Shown piece after piece: positions 1 through 14,651 of a DNA stretch of 64,000 bases; the stretch's first letter is position 1, and every line of letters starts with the position of its first letter. The stretch lies in the NCBI GenBank assembly GCA_963680875.1, contig OY804582.1, positions 55,942,646-56,006,645 on the forward strand, written 5' to 3'. Made by a program: the position numbers and the translations under genes. A model generated the notes under the pieces. It was not told the DNA's origin. It saw only the letters and a list, made by a program, of their open reading frames with translations, and ran no database searches. Source of the stretch: Bathymodiolus brooksi (taxonomy: Eukaryota > Mollusca > Bivalvia > Mytilida > Modiolidae).

Positions 1-216
1 CCGCCAAATAGTCATATTCCTGTTCTACAATATCAAATAATCCAAACACAACATCCACCAAATAGTCGTATTCCTGTACTACAATATCAAATAACCAAAA
101 CACAACATCCACCAAATAGTCATATTCCTGTACTACAATATCAAATAACCCAAACACAACATCTGCCAAATAGTCATATTCCTGTACTACAATGTCAAAT
201 AACCCAAACACAACAT

Positions 217-270
217 CCGCCAAATAGTCATATTCCTGTACTACAATATCAAATAACCCAAACACAACAT
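217..270 (+). repeat. Reference (consensus) 54-bp monomer
   Basis: This copy carries the most frequent base at every position I compared, so it serves as the consensus. It has 23 A, 16 C, 3 G and 12 T. It contains a 15-base A/C-only run (AACCCAAACACAACA), a GTAC site (an RsaI site shared by most monomers), and a short inverted pair ATATT (230-234) and AATAT (245-249) around a 10-base spacer. The unit is 18 codons long: one frame on each strand has no stop codon, and neither open frame contains ATG. The phase chosen for the start of the monomer is arbitrary. Confidence 0.95.
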
Positions 271-472
271 CCGCCAAATAGTCATATTCCTGTACTACAA
301 TATCAACTAACCAAAACACAACATCCACCAAATAGTCATATTCCTGTACTACAATATCAAATAACCCAAATACAACATCTGCCAAATTGTCATATTCCTG
401 TACTACAATATCAAATAACCCAAACACAACATCTGCCAAATAGTCATATTCCTGTACTACAATATCAAATAA

Positions 473-1897
473 TCAAAACACAACATCCACCAAATTGTCG
501 TATTCCTTTACTACAATATCAAATAACCAAAACACAACATCCACCAAATAGTCGTATTCCTTTACTACAATATCAAATAACCCAAACACAACATCCGCCA
601 AATAGTCATATTCCTGTACTACAATATCAAATAACCCAAACACAACATCTGCCAAATAGTCATATTCCTGTACTACAATATCAAATAACCCAAACACAAC
701 ATCTGCCAAATAGTCATATTCCTGTACTACAATGTCAAATAACCCAAACACAACATCCGCCAAATAGTCATATTCCTGTACTACAATATCAAATAACCCA
801 AACACATCATCTGCCAAATAGTCATATTCCTGTACTACAATGTCAAATAACCCAAACACAACATCCGCCAAATAGTCATATTCCTGTAATACAATATCAA
901 CTAACCAAAACACAACATCCACCAAATAGTCATATTCCTGTACTACAATATCAAATAACCCAAATACAACATCTGCCAAATTGTCATATTCCTGTACTAC
1001 AATATCAAATAACCCAAACACAAAATCTGCCAAATAGTCATATTCCTGTACTAAAATATCAAATAACCCAAACACAACATCCACCAAATAGTCGTATTCC
1101 TTTACTACAATATCAAATAACCAAAACACAACATCCACCAAATAGTCGTATTCCTTTACTACAATATCAAATAACCCAAACACAACATCTGCCAAATTGT
1201 CATATTCCTGTACTACAATATCAAATAACCCAAACACAACATCTGCCAAATAGTCATATTCCTGTACTACAATATCAAATAACCCAAACACAACATCTGC
1301 CAAATAGTCGTATTCCTTTACTACAATATCAAATAACCAAAACACAACATCCACCAAATAGTCGTATTCCTTTACTACAATATCAAATAACCCAAACACA
1401 ACATCCGCCAAATAGTCATATTCCTGTACTACAATATTAAATAACCGAAACACAACATCCGCCAAATAGTCGTATTCCTGTACTACAATATCAAATAACC
1501 CAAACACAAAATTCGCCAAATAGTCATATTCCTGTACTACAATATCAAATAACCCAAACACAACATCTGCCAAATAGTCATATTCCTGTACTACAATATC
1601 AAATAACCCAAAAACAACATCCACCAAATAGTCATATTCCTGTACTACAATATCAAATAACCCAAATACAACATTCGCCAAATAGTCGTATTCCTTTACT
1701 ACAATATCAAATAACCCAAACACAACATCCGCCAAATAGTCATATTCCTGTACTACAATATCAAATAACCCAAACACAACATCCGCCAAATAGTCGTATT
1801 CCTTTACTACAATAACAAATAACCGAAACACAACATCAGCCAAATAGTCATATTTCTTTACTACAATATCAAATAACCCAAACACAATATCCACCAA
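473..1897 (-). repeat. Long phase-continuous block (about 26 monomers, no net frame shift); not a gene
   Basis: This block has only 54-bp monomers and no stop in the minus-strand open frame, so 474 codons stay open. The translated unit is 18 residues, of the form ADVVFGLFDIVVQEYDYL with A/V, G/W, Q/K and Y/N alternatives. Equally long blocks lie at 31,759-33,183, 37,209-38,633 and 42,768-44,192, and shorter ones at 3,011-4,003, 13,729-14,682, 18,365-19,318 and 56,150-57,250. The frame has no ATG (the first codon would be TTG), no flanking unique sequence, no recognisable domain, and the same frame is broken in neighbouring modules. I regard it as a by-product of the 18-codon period and record it as a structural block only. 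Confidence 0.7.
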
Positions 1898-2538
1898 ATA
1901 GTCGTATTACTGTACTACAATATCAAATAACCCAAACACAACATCCGCCAAATAGTCATATTCCTGTACTACAATATCAAATAACCCAAACACAACATCC
2001 ACCAAATAGTCGTATTCCTGTACTACAATATCAAATAACCCAAACACAACATCACCAAATAGTCATATTCTTGTACTACAATATCAAATAACCAAAACAC
2101 AACATCCACCAAATAGTCATATTCCTGTACTACAATATCAAATAACCCAAACACAACATCCGTCAAATAGTCATATTCCTATACTACAATATCAAATAAC
2201 CCAAACACAACATCCGCCAAATAGTCATATTCCTATACTACAATATCAAATAACCGAAACACAACATCCGCCAAATAGTCATATTCCTGTACTACAATAT
2301 CAAATAACCGAAACACAATATCCGCCAAATAGTCGTATTCCTGTACTACAATATCAAATAACCGAAACACAACATCAGCCAAATAGTCGTATTCCAGGAC
2401 TACAATATCAAATAACCAAAACACAACATCCGCCAAATAGTCATATTCCTTTACTATAATATCAAATAACCCAAACACAACATCTGCCAAATAGTCGTAT
2501 TCCTGTACTACAATATCAAATAACCAAAAGCACAACAT

Positions 2539-4536
2539 CCGCCAAATAGTCATATTCCTGTTCTACAATATCAAATAATCCAAACACAACATCCACCAAA
2601 TAGTCGTATTCCTGTACTACAATATCAAATAACCAAAACACAACATCCACCAAATAGTCATATTCCTGTACTACAATATCAAATAACCCAAACACAACAT
2701 CTGCCAAATAGTCATATTCCTGTACTACAATGTCAAATAACCCAAACACAACATCCGCCAAATAGTCATATTCCTGTACTACAATATCAAATAACCCAAA
2801 CACAACATCCGCCAAATAGTCATATTCCTGTACTACAATATCAACTAACCAAAACACAACATCCACCAAATAGTCATATTCCTGTACTACAATATCAAAT
2901 AACCCAAATACAACATCTGCCAAATTGTCATATTCCTGTACTACAATATCAAATAACCCAAACACAACATCTGCCAAATAGTCATATTCCTGTACTACAA
3001 TATCAAATAATCAAAACACAACATCCACCAAATTGTCGTATTCCTTTACTACAATATCAAATAACCAAAACACAACATCCGCCAAATAGTCGTATTCCTT
3101 TACTACAATATCAAATAACCCAAACACAACATCCGCCAAATAGTCATATTCCTGTACTACAATATCAAATAACCCAAACACAACATCTGCCAAATAGTCA
3201 TATTCCTGTACTACAATATCAAATAACCCAAACACAACATCTGCCAAATAGTCATATTCCTGTACTACAATGTCAAATAACCCAAACACAACATCCGCCA
3301 AATAGTCATATTCCTGTACTACAATATCAAATAACCCAAACACATCATCTGCCAAATAGTCATATTCCTGTACTACAATATCAAATAACCCAAACACAAC
3401 ATCTGCCAAATAGTCGTATTCCTTTACTACAATATCAAATAACCAAAACACAACATCCACCAAATAGTCGTATTCCTTTACTACAATATCAAATAACCCA
3501 AACACAACATCCGCCAAATAGTCATATTCCTGTACTACAATATTAAATAACCGAAACACAACATCCGCCAAATAGTCGTATTCCTGTACTACAATATCAA
3601 ATAACCCAAACACAAAATTCGCCAAATAGTCATATTCCTGTACTACAATATCAAATAACCCAAACACAACATCTGCCAAATAGTCATATTCCTGTACTAC
3701 AATATCAAATAACCCAAAAACAACATCCACCAAATAGTCATATTCCTGTACTACAATATCAAATAACCCAAATACAACATTCGCCAAATAGTCGTATTCC
3801 TTTACTACAATATCAAATAACCCAAACACAACATCCGCCAAATAGTCATATTCCTGTACTACAATATCAAATAACCCAAACACAACATCCGCCAAATAGT
3901 CGTATTCCTTTACTACAATAACAAATAACCGAAACACAACATCAGCCAAATAGTCATATTTCTTTACTACAATATCAAATAACCCAAACACAATATCCAC
4001 CAAATAGTCGTATTACTGTACTACAATATCAAATAACCCAAACACAACATCCGCCAAATAGTCATATTCCTGTACTACAATATCAAATAACCCAAACACA
4101 ACATCCACCAAATAGTCGTATTCCTGTACTACAATATCAAATAACCCAAACACAACATCACCAAATAGTCATATTCTTGTACTACAATATCAAATAACCA
4201 AAACACAACATCCACCAAATAGTCATATTCCTGTACTACAATATCAAATAACCCAAACACAACATCCGTCAAATAGTCATATTCCTATACTACAATATCA
4301 AATAACCCAAACACAACATCCGCCAAATAGTCATATTCCTATACTACAATATCAAATAACCGAAACACAACATCCGCCAAATAGTCATATTCCTGTACTA
4401 CAATATCAAATAACCGAAACACAATATCCGCCAAATAGTCGTATTCCTGTACTACAATATCAAATAACCGAAACACAACATCAGCCAAATAGTCGTATTC
4501 CAGGACTACAATATCAAATAACCAAAACACAACATC
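2539..4536 (+). repeat. Higher-order unit A, copy 2 with internal deletion
   Basis: This is the second copy of the 2,538 bp unit, colinear with copy 1 except for a missing block of 432 bp (exactly 8 monomers). The loss lies around 3,355-3,385 and corresponds to roughly 810-1,300 in copy 1. Left of the gap the offset to copy 1 is 2,538; right of it the offset is 2,106. Because the loss is a whole number of monomers, phase is kept, as expected from unequal exchange or slippage between monomers. Only a few substitutions separate the copies, for example CCA versus CCG near 3,079. Confidence 0.87.
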
Positions 4537-6896
4537 CACCAAATAGTCATATTCATGTACTACAATATCAAATAACCCAAACACAACATCTGCCAAATAG
4601 TCATATTCCTGTACTACAATATCAAATAACCCAAACACAACATCCACCAAATAGTCATATTCCTGTACTACAATATCAAATAACCCAAACACAACATCCG
4701 CCAAATAGTCGTATTCCTTTACTACAATAACAAATAACCCAAACACAACATCAGCCAAATAGTCATATTCCTTTAATACAATATCAAATAACCAAAACAC
4801 AACATCCACCAAATAGTCATATTCCTGTACTACAATATCAAATAACTCAAACACAACATCTGCCAAATAGTCATATTCCTGTACTACAATATCAAATAAC
4901 CCAAACACAACATCCACCAAATAGTCATATTCCTGTGCTACAATATCAAATAACCCAAACACAACATCCGCCAAATAGTCATATTCTGTACTACAATATC
5001 AAATAACCCAAACACAACATCCACCAAATAGTCATAATCCTGTACTACAATATCAAATAACCCAAACACAACATCAGCCAAATAGTCATATTCCTGTACT
5101 ACAATATCAAATAACCCAAACACAACATTCGCAAAATAGTCATATTCCTGTGCTACAATATCAAATAACCCAAACACAACATCCACCAAATAGTCATATT
5201 CTGTACTACAATAACAAATAACCCAAACACAACATCCATCAAATAGTCATTTCTGTACTACAATATCAACTAACCAAAAGACAACATCCACCAAATAGTC
5301 ATATTCCTGTACTACAATATCAAATAACCCAAACACAACATCCGCCAAATAGTCATATTCCTGTGCTACAATATCAAATAAACCAAACACAACATCCGCC
5401 AAATAGTCATATTCCTGTACTACAATATCAAATAACCCAAACACAACATCCGCCAAATAGTCATATTCCTTTACTATAATATCAAATAACCCAAACACAA
5501 AATCTGCCAAATAGTCGTATTCCTGTACTACAATATCAAATAACCCAAAGCACAATATCCGCCAAATAGTCATATTCCTGTACTACAATATCAACTAACC
5601 AAAACACAACATCCACCAAATAGTCATATTCCAGTACTACAATATCAAATAACCCAAACACAACATCCACCAAATAGTCATATTCTGTACTACAATATCA
5701 ACTAACCAAAACACAACATCCACCAAATAGTCATATTCCAGTACTACAATATCAACTAACCAAAACACAACATCCACCAAATAGTCATATTCCTGTACTA
5801 CAATATCAAATAACCCAAACACAACATCCACCAAATAGTCATATTCCTGTGCTACAATATTAAATAACCCAAACACAACATCCGCCAAATAGTCCTATTC
5901 CTGTACTACAATATCAAATAACCCAAACAAAACATCAGCCAAATAGTCGTATTCCTGTACTACAATATCAAATAACCCAAACACAACATCCGCCAAATAG
6001 TCATATTCCTTTACTATTATATCAAATAACCTAAGCACAACATCTGCCAAATAGTCGTATTCCTGTACTACAATATCAAATAACCCAAAGCACAACATCC
6101 GCCAAATAGTCATATTCCTGTACTACAATATCAAATAACCCAAACACAACATCTGCCAACTAGTCGTATTCCTGTACTACAATATCAAATAACCCAAACA
6201 CAACATCCGCCAAATAGTCATATTCCTGTACTACAATATCAAATAACCCAAACACAACATCCGCCAAATAGTCATATTCCTGTACTACAATATCAAATAA
6301 CCCAAACACAACATCTGCCTAATAGTCATATTCCTGTACTACAATATCAAATAACCCAAACACAACATCCACCAAATAGTCATATTCCTGTACTACAATA
6401 TCAAATAACCCAAACACAACATCCGCCAAATAGTCGTATTCCTTTACTACAATATCAAATAACAAAAACACAACATCCACCAAATAGTCACATTCATGTA
6501 CTACAATATCAAATAACCCAAACACAACATCTGCCAAATAGTCATATTCCTGTACTACAATATCAAATAACCCAAACACAACATCCACCAAATAGTCATA
6601 TTCCTGTACTACAATATCAAATAACCCAAACACAACATCCGCCAAATAGTCGTATTCCTTTACTACAATAACAAATAACCCAAACACAACATCAGCCAAC
6701 TAGTCGTATTCCTGTACTACAATATCAAATAACCCAAACACAACATCCGCCAAATAGTCATATTCCTGTACTACAATATCAAATAACCCAAACACAACAT
6801 CCGCCAAATAGTCATATTCCTGTACTACAATATCAAATAACCCAAACACAACATCTGCCTAATAGTCATATTCCTGTACTACAATATCAAATAACC
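3600..6896 (+). repeat. Higher-order segment B, copy 1 (about 3.3 kb)
   Basis: This segment is repeated at 18,915-22,211 with a constant offset of 15,315 bp. Landmarks shared by both copies are the 52-bp monomer with GTCATTTCTGTAC near 5,248, the 53-bp monomers with CATATTCTGTAC, the AATAAACC variant near 5,388, the CCTAAGCAC variant near 6,030 and the ATCTGCCTAATAG variant near 6,318. Parts of the segment occur five more times further right, near 39-40.7, 44.5-46.2, 46.9-48.6, 58.8-60.4 and 61.5-64 kb. Boundaries are approximate because neighbouring monomers are so similar. Confidence 0.87.
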
Positions 6897-7589
6897 CAAA
6901 CACAACATCCACCAAATAGTCATATTCCTGTACTACAATATCAAATAACCCAAACACAACATCCGCCAAATAGTCGTATTCCTTTACTACAATATCAAAT
7001 AACAAAAACACAACATCCACCAAATAGTCATATTCATGTACTACAATATCAAATAACCCAAACACAACATCTGCCAACTAGTCGTATTCCTGTACTACAA
7101 TATCAAATAACCCAAACACAACATCCGCCAAATAGTCATATTCCTGTACTACAATATCAAATAACCCAAACACAACATCCGCCAAATAGTCATATTCCTG
7201 TACTACAATATCAAATAACCCAAACACAACATCTGCCTAATAGTCATATTCCTGTACTACAATATCAAATAACCCAAACACAACATCCACCAAATAGTCA
7301 TATTCCTGTACTACAATATCAAATAACCCAAACACAACATCCGCCAAATAGTCGTATTCCTTTACTACAATATCAAATAACAAAAACACAACATCCACCA
7401 AATAGTCATATTCATGTACTACAATATCAAATAACCCAAACACAACATCTGCCAAATAGTCATATTCCTGTACTACAATATCAAATAACCCAAACACAAC
7501 ATCCACCAAATAGTCATATTCCTGTACTACAATATCAAATAACCCAAACACAACATCCGCCAAATAGTCGTATTCCTTTACTACAATAA

Positions 7590-10440
7590 CAAATAACCCA
7601 AACACAACATCAGCCAACTAGTCGTATTCCTGTACTACAATATCAAATAACCCAAACACAACATCCGCCAAATAGTCATATTCCTGTACTACAATATCAA
7701 ATAACCCAAACACAACATCCGCCAAATAGTCATATTCCTGTACTACAATATCAAATAACCCAAACACAACATCTGCCTAATAGTCATATTCCTGTACTAC
7801 AATATCAAAAAACCCAAACACAACATCCACCAAATAGTCATATTCCTGTACTACAATATCAAATAACCCAAACACAACATCCGCCAAATAGTCGTATTCC
7901 TTTACTACAATATCAAATAACAAAAACACAACATCCACCAAATAGTCATATTCATGTACTACAATATCAAATAACCCAAACACAACATCTGCCAAATAGT
8001 CATATTCCTGTACTACAATATCAAATAACCCAAACACAACATCCACCAAATAGTCATATTCCTGTACTACAATATCAAATAACCCAAACACAACATCCGC
8101 CAAATAGTCGTATTCCTTTACTACAATAACAAATAACCCAAACACAACATCAGCCAAATAGTCATATTCCTTTACTACAATATCAAATAACCAAAACACA
8201 ACATCCACCAAATAGTCATATTCCTGTACTACAATATCAAATAACTCAAACACAACATCTGCCAAATAGTCATATTCCTGTACTACAATATCAAATAACC
8301 CAAACACAACATCCACCAAATAGTCATATTCATGTGCTACAATATCAAATAACCCAAACACAACATCCGCCAAATAGTCATATTCTGTACTACAATATCA
8401 AATAACCCAAACACAACATCCACCAAATAGTCATAATCCTGTACTACAATATCAAATAACCCAAACACAACATCAGCCAAATAGTCATATTCCTGTACTA
8501 CAATATCAAATAACCCAAACACAACATTCGCAAAATAGTCATATTCCTGTACTACAATAACAAATAACCCAAACACAACATCCACCAAATAGTCATATTC
8601 TGTACTACAATATCAACTAACCAAAAGACAACATCCACCAAATAGTCATATTCCTGTACTACAATATCAAATAACCCAAACACAACATCCGCCAAATAGT
8701 CATATTCCTGTGCTACAATATCAAATAACCCAAACACAACATCCGCCAAATAGTCATATTCCTTTACTATAATATCAAATAACCCAAACACAACATCTGC
8801 CAAATAGTCGTATTCCTGTACTACAATATCAAATAACCCAAAGCATAATATCCGCCAAATAGTCATATTCCTGTACTACAATATCAAATAACCCAAACAC
8901 AACATCCACCAAATAGTCATATTCTGTACTACAATATCAACTAAACAAAACACAACATCCACCAACTATTCATATTCCTGTACTACAATATCAACTAACC
9001 AAAACACAACATCCACCAAATAGTCATATTCCTGTACTACAATATCAAATAACCCAAACACAACATCCACCAAATAGTCATATTCCTGTGCTACAATATT
9101 AAATAACCCAAACACAACATCCGCCAAATAGTCCTATTCCTGTACTACAATATCAAATAACCCAAACACAACATCAGCCAAATAGTCGTATTCCTGTACT
9201 ACAATATCAAATAACCCAAACACAACATCCGCCAAATAGTCATATTCCTTTACTATTATATCAAATAACCTAAGCACAACATCTGCCAAATAGTCGTATT
9301 CCTGTACTACAATATCAAATAACCCAAAGCACAACATCCGCCAAATAGTCATATTCCTGTACTACAATATCAAATAACCCAAACACAACATCTGCCAACT
9401 AGTCGTATTCCTGTACTACAATATCAAATAACCAAAACACAACATCCACCAAATAGTCATATTCCTGTACTACAATATCAAATAACCCAAACACAACATC
9501 TGCCAAATAGTCATATTCCTGTACTACAATGTCAAATAACCCAAACACAACATCCGCCAAATAGTCATATTCCTGTACTACAATATCAAATAACCCAAAC
9601 ACAACAACCGCCAAATAGTCATATTCCTGTACTACAATATCAACTAACCAAAACACAACATCCACCAAATATTCATATTCCTGTACTACAATATCAAATA
9701 ACCCAAATACAACATCTGCCAAATTGTCATATTTCTGTATTACAATATCAAATAACCCAAACACAACATCTGCCAAATAGTCATATTCCTGTACTACAAT
9801 ATCAAATAACCCAAACACAACATCCACCAAATAGTCGTATTCCTTTACCACAATATCAAATAACCAAAACACAACATCCACCAAATAGTCGTATTCCTTT
9901 ACTACAATATCAAATAACCCAAACACAACATCTGCCAAATAGTCATATTCCTGTACTACAATATCAAATAACCCAAACACAACATCCGCCAAATAGTCAT
10001 ATTCCTGTGCTACAATATCAAATAACCCAAACACAACATCCGCCAAATAGTAATATTCTGTACTACAATATCAAATAACCCAAACACAACATCCACCAAA
10101 TAGTCATATTCCTGTACTACAATATCAAATAACCCAAACACAACATCAGCCAAATAGTCATATTCCTGTACTACAATATCAAATAACCCAAACACAACAT
10201 TCGCCTAATAGTCATATTCCTGTGCTACAATATCAAATAACCCAAACACAACATCCGCCAAATAGTCATATTCTGTACTACAATAACAAATAACCCAAAC
10301 ACAACATCCACCAAATAGTCATATTCTGCACTACAATATCAACTAACCAAAAGACAACATCCACCAAATAGTCATATTCCTGTACTACAATATCAAATAA
10401 GCCAAACACATCATCCGCCAAATAGTCATATTCCTGTACT
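7590..10440 (+). repeat. Higher-order segment C0, copy 1 (about 2.85 kb)
   Basis: The order of variants here recurs at about 11,095-13,891. The offset is 3,505 bp up to near 8,330 and 3,451 bp after it, because the later copy lacks one 54-bp monomer. Shared landmarks are the ACTAGTCG variants, the CATAATCCTG variant, the CCTATTCC variant near 9,132, the ACAACAACCGCC variant near 9,605 and the TATTTCTGTATTAC variant near 9,730. A block starting near 9,399 also occurs near 12,850, 17,486, 29,623, 35,073, 49,209, 53,096 and 54,122, which makes it the most widely spread module in the window. Confidence 0.85.
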
Positions 10441-13400
10441 ACAATATCAAATTACCCAAACAAAATATCCGCCAAATAGTCGTATTCCTGTACTACAATA
10501 TCAAATAACCCAAACACAACATCCGCCAAATAGTCATATTCCTTTACTATAATATCAAATAACCCAAACACAACATCTGCCAAATAGTCGTATTCCTGTA
10601 CTACAATATCAAATAACCCAAAGCACAACATCCGCCAAATAGTCATATTCCTGTACTACAATATCAACTAACCAAAACACAACATCCACCAAATAGTCAT
10701 ATTCCTGTGCTACAATATCAAATAACCCAAACACAACATCGCCAAATAGTCATATTCTGTACCACAATATCAACTAACCAAAACACAACATCCACCAAAT
10801 AGTCATATTCCTGTACTACAATATCAAATAACCCAAACACAACATCCACCAAATAGTCATATTCCTGTGCTACAATATCAAATAACCCAAATACAACATC
10901 TGCCAAATTGTCATATTCCTGTACTACAATATCAAATAACCCAAACACAACATCTGCCAAATAGTCATATTCCTGTACTACAATATCAAATAATCAAAAC
11001 ACAACATCCACCAAATAGTCGTATTCCTTTACTACAATATCAAATAACCAAAACACAACATCCACCAAATAGTCGTATTCCTTTACTACAATATCAAATA
11101 ACCCAAACACAACATCAGCCAACTAGTCGTATTCCTGTACTACAATATCAAATAACCCAAACACAACATCCGCCAAATAGTCATATTCCTGTACTACAAT
11201 ATCAAATAACCCAAACACAACATCCGCCAAATAGTCATATTCCTGTACTACAATATCAAATAACCCAAACACAACATCTGCCTAATAGTCATATTCCTGT
11301 ACTACAATATCAAATAACCCAAACACAACATCCACCAAATAGTCATATTCCTGTACTACAATATCAAATAACCCAAACACAACATCCGCCAAATAGTCGT
11401 ATTCCTTTACTACAATATCAAATAACAAAAACACAACATCCACCAAATAGTCATATTCCTGTACTACAATATCAAATAACCCAAACACAACATTCACCAA
11501 ATAGTCATATTCCTGTACTACAATATCAAATAACCCAAACACAACATCCGCCAAATAGTCGTATTCCTTTACTACAATAACAAATAACCCAAACACAACA
11601 TCAGCCAAATAGTCATATTCCTTTACTACAATATCAAATAACCAAAACACAACATCCACCAAATAGTCATATTCCTGTACTACAATATCAAATAACTCAA
11701 ACACAACATCTGCCAAATAGTCATATTCCTGTACTACAATATCAAATAACCCAAACACAACATCCACCAAATAGTCATATTCATGTGCTACAATATCAAA
11801 TAACCCAAACACAACATCCGCCAAATAGTCATATTCTGTACTACAATATCAAATAACCCAAACACAACATCCACCAAATAGTCATAATCCTGTACTACAA
11901 TATCAAATAACCCAAACACAACATCAGCCAAATAGTCATATTCCTGTACTACAATATCAAATAACCCAAACACAACATTCGCAAAATAGTCATATTCCTG
12001 TACTACAATAACAAATAACCCAAACACAACATCCACCAAATAGTCATATTATGTACTACAATATCAACTAACCAAAAGACAACATCCACCAAATAGTCAT
12101 ATTCCTGTACTACAATATCAAATAACCCAAACACAACATCCGCCAAATAGTCATATTCCTGTGCTACAATATCAAATAACCCAAACACAACATCCGCCAA
12201 ATAGTCATATTCCTTTACTATAATATCAAATAACCCAAACACAACATCTGCCAAATAGTCGTATTCCTGTACTACAATATCAAATAACCCAAAGCATAAT
12301 ATCCGCCAAATAGTCATATTCCTGTACTACAATATCAAATAACCCAAACACAACATCCACCAAATAGTCATATTCTGTACTACAATATCAACTAACCAAA
12401 ACATAACATCCACCAAATATTCATATTCCTGTACTACAATATCAACTAACCAAAACACAACATCCACCAAATAGTCATATTCCTGTACTACAATATCAAA
12501 TAACCCAAACACAACATCCACCAAATAGTCATATTCCTGTGCTACAATATTAAATAACCCAAACACAACATCCGCCAAATAGTCCTATTCCTGTACTACA
12601 ATATCAAATAACCCAAGCACAACATCAGCCAAATAGTCGTATTCCTGTACTACAATATCAAATAACCCAAACACAACATCCGCCAAATAGTCATATTCCT
12701 TTACTATTATATCAAATAACCTAAGCACAACATCTGCCAAATAGTCGTATTCCTGTACTACAATATCAAATAACCCAAAGCACAACATCCGCCAAATAGT
12801 CATATTCCTGTACTACAATATCAAATAACCCAAACACAACATCTGCCAACTAGTCGTATTCCTGTACTACAATATCAAATAACCAAAACACAACATCCAC
12901 CAAATAGTCATATTCCTGTACTACAATATCAAATAACCCAAACACAACATCTGCCAAATAGTCATATTCCTGTACTACAATGTCAAATAACCCAAACACA
13001 ACATCCGCCAAATAGTCATATTCCTGTACTACAATATCAAATAACCCAAACACAACAACCGCCAAATAGTCATATTCCTGTACTACAATATCAACTAACC
13101 AAAACACAACATCCACCAAATATTCATATTCCTGTACTACAATATCAAATAACCCAAATACAACATCTGCCAAATTGTCATATTTCTGTATTACAATATC
13201 AAATAACCCAAACACAACATCTGCCAAATAGTCATATTCCTGTACTACAATATCAAATAACCCAAACACAACATCCACCAAATAGTCGTATTCCTTTACC
13301 ACAATATCAAATAACCAAAACACAACATCCACCAAATAGTCGTATTCCTTTACTACAATATCAAATAACCCAAACACAACATCTGCCAAATAGTCATATT

Positions 13401-14651
13401 CCTGTACTACAATATCAAATAACCCAAACACAACATCCGCCAAATAGTCATATTCCTGTGCTACAATATCAAATAACCCAAACACAACATCCGCCAAATA
13501 GTAATATTCTGTACTACAATATCAAATAACCCAAACACAACATCCACCAAATAGTCATATTCCTGTACTAAAATATCAAATAACCCAAACACAACATCAG
13601 CCAAATAGTCATATTCCTGTACTACAATATCAAATAACCCAAACACAACATTCGCCTAATAGTCATATTCCTGTGCTACAATATCAAATAACCCAAACAC
13701 AACATCCGCCAAATAGTCATATTCTGTACTACAATAACAAATAACCCAAACACAACATCCACCAAATAGTCATATTCTGCACTACAATATCAACTAACCA
13801 AAAGACAACATCCACCAAATAGTCATATTCCTGTACTACAATATCAAATAAGCCAAACACATCATCCGCCAAATAGTCATATTCCTGTACTACAATATCA
13901 AATAACCCAAACACAACATCCGCCAAATAGTCATATTCCTTTACTACAATATCAAATAACCAAAACACAACATCCACCAAATAGTCGTATTCCTTTACTA
14001 CAATATAAAATAACCCAAACACAACATCTGCCAAATTGTCATATTCCTGTACTACAATATCAAATAACCCAAACACAACATCTGCCAAATAGTCATATTC
14101 CTGTACTACAATATCAAATAACCCAAACACAACATCTGCCAAATAGTCGTATTCCTTTACTACAATATCAAATAACCAAAACACAACATCCACCAAATAG
14201 TCGTATTCCTTTACTACAATATCAAATAACCCAAACACAACATCCGCCAAATAGTCATATTCCTGTACTACAATATCAAATAACCCAAACACAAAATTCG
14301 CCAAATAGTCATATTCCTGTACTACAATATCAAATAACCCAAACACAACATCTGCCAAATAGTCATATTCCTGTACTACAATATCAAATAACCCAAAAAC
14401 AACATCCACCAAATAGTCATATTCCTGTACTACAATATCAAATAACCCAAATACAACATTCGCCAAATAGTCGTATTCCTTTACTACAATATCAAATAAC
14501 CCAAACACAACATCCGCCAAATAGTCATATTCCTGTACTACAATATCAAATAACCCAAACACAACATCCGCCAAATAGTCGTATTCCTTTACTACAATAA
14601 CAAATAACCGAAACACAACATCAGCCAAATAGTCATATTTCTTTACTACAA
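10016..14651 (+). repeat. Higher-order unit C, tandem copy 1 (4,636 bp)
   Basis: The whole unit is followed directly by a second copy at 14,652-19,287. The period is 4,636 bp, i.e. 86 monomers with a net loss of 8 bases from short-length variants. The copies share the AGTAATATTCTG variant at their left ends, the ATCGCCAAATAG variant near 10,738 and the ATTATGTACTAC variant near 12,049. I saw only scattered differences, for example AAACATAACAT near 12,405 against AAACTTAACAT near 17,039, and AATATAAAATAA near 14,005 against AATATCAAATAA in copy 2. The copies are therefore very recent relatives. Confidence 0.9.

Larger units (their letters stand above)
1..2538 (+). repeat. Higher-order unit A, copy 1 (2,538 bp, 47 monomers)
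   Basis: The sequence from position 1 recurs from 2,539 with the same order of monomer variants, including the distinctive TGTTCTAC and AATCCAAAC variants of the first monomer. The period is 2,538 bp, exactly 47 times 54. The match holds up to about 2,430. The last two monomers (about 2,431-2,538) instead match the TTACTATAATATC segment also seen near 25,735-25,870, so the right end looks like a recombination join. The left end is cut by the window edge. Confidence 0.88.

Noticed and set aside
217..270. Origin of the 54-bp unit from two 27-bp halves, suggested by CAAATA occurring twice 29 bases apart
   Set aside because: Beyond the six-base match the two halves show no clear similarity.
217..270. 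CENP-B box
   Set aside because: No sequence resembling the core of the known box (TTCG...CGGGA type) is present in the consensus or its common variants.
473..1897. 474-codon minus-strand open frame (and its copies at 31,759, 37,209 and 42,768) as a giant repeat protein
   Set aside because: No ATG in the frame (it would need a TTG start), no non-repeat N- or C-terminus, no signal or domain, the frame is broken by amplified indels and stops in adjacent modules, and substitutions fall freely on first and second codon positions (A/V, G/W, Q/K).
2440..2470. Bacterial-type -10 element (TATAAT within CTATAATATC, recurrent in several modules)
   Set aside because: It is a single-base variant of the common CTACAATATC and is spread with the satellite; no -35 element or gene follows.
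5380..5400. AATAAA polyadenylation signal created by the AATAAACC variant (also near 20,695, 39,955, 45,570, 47,940, 59,868 and 62,610)
   Set aside because: It is one point variant of AATAACCC copied with segment B; there is no upstream gene and no downstream element.
10867..11580. 237-codon plus-strand open frame (copy at 15,503-16,216)
   Set aside because: It starts only at GTG, overlaps the opposite open frame of the same repeat, and simply reflects the absence of stops in one frame of the 54-bp unit.
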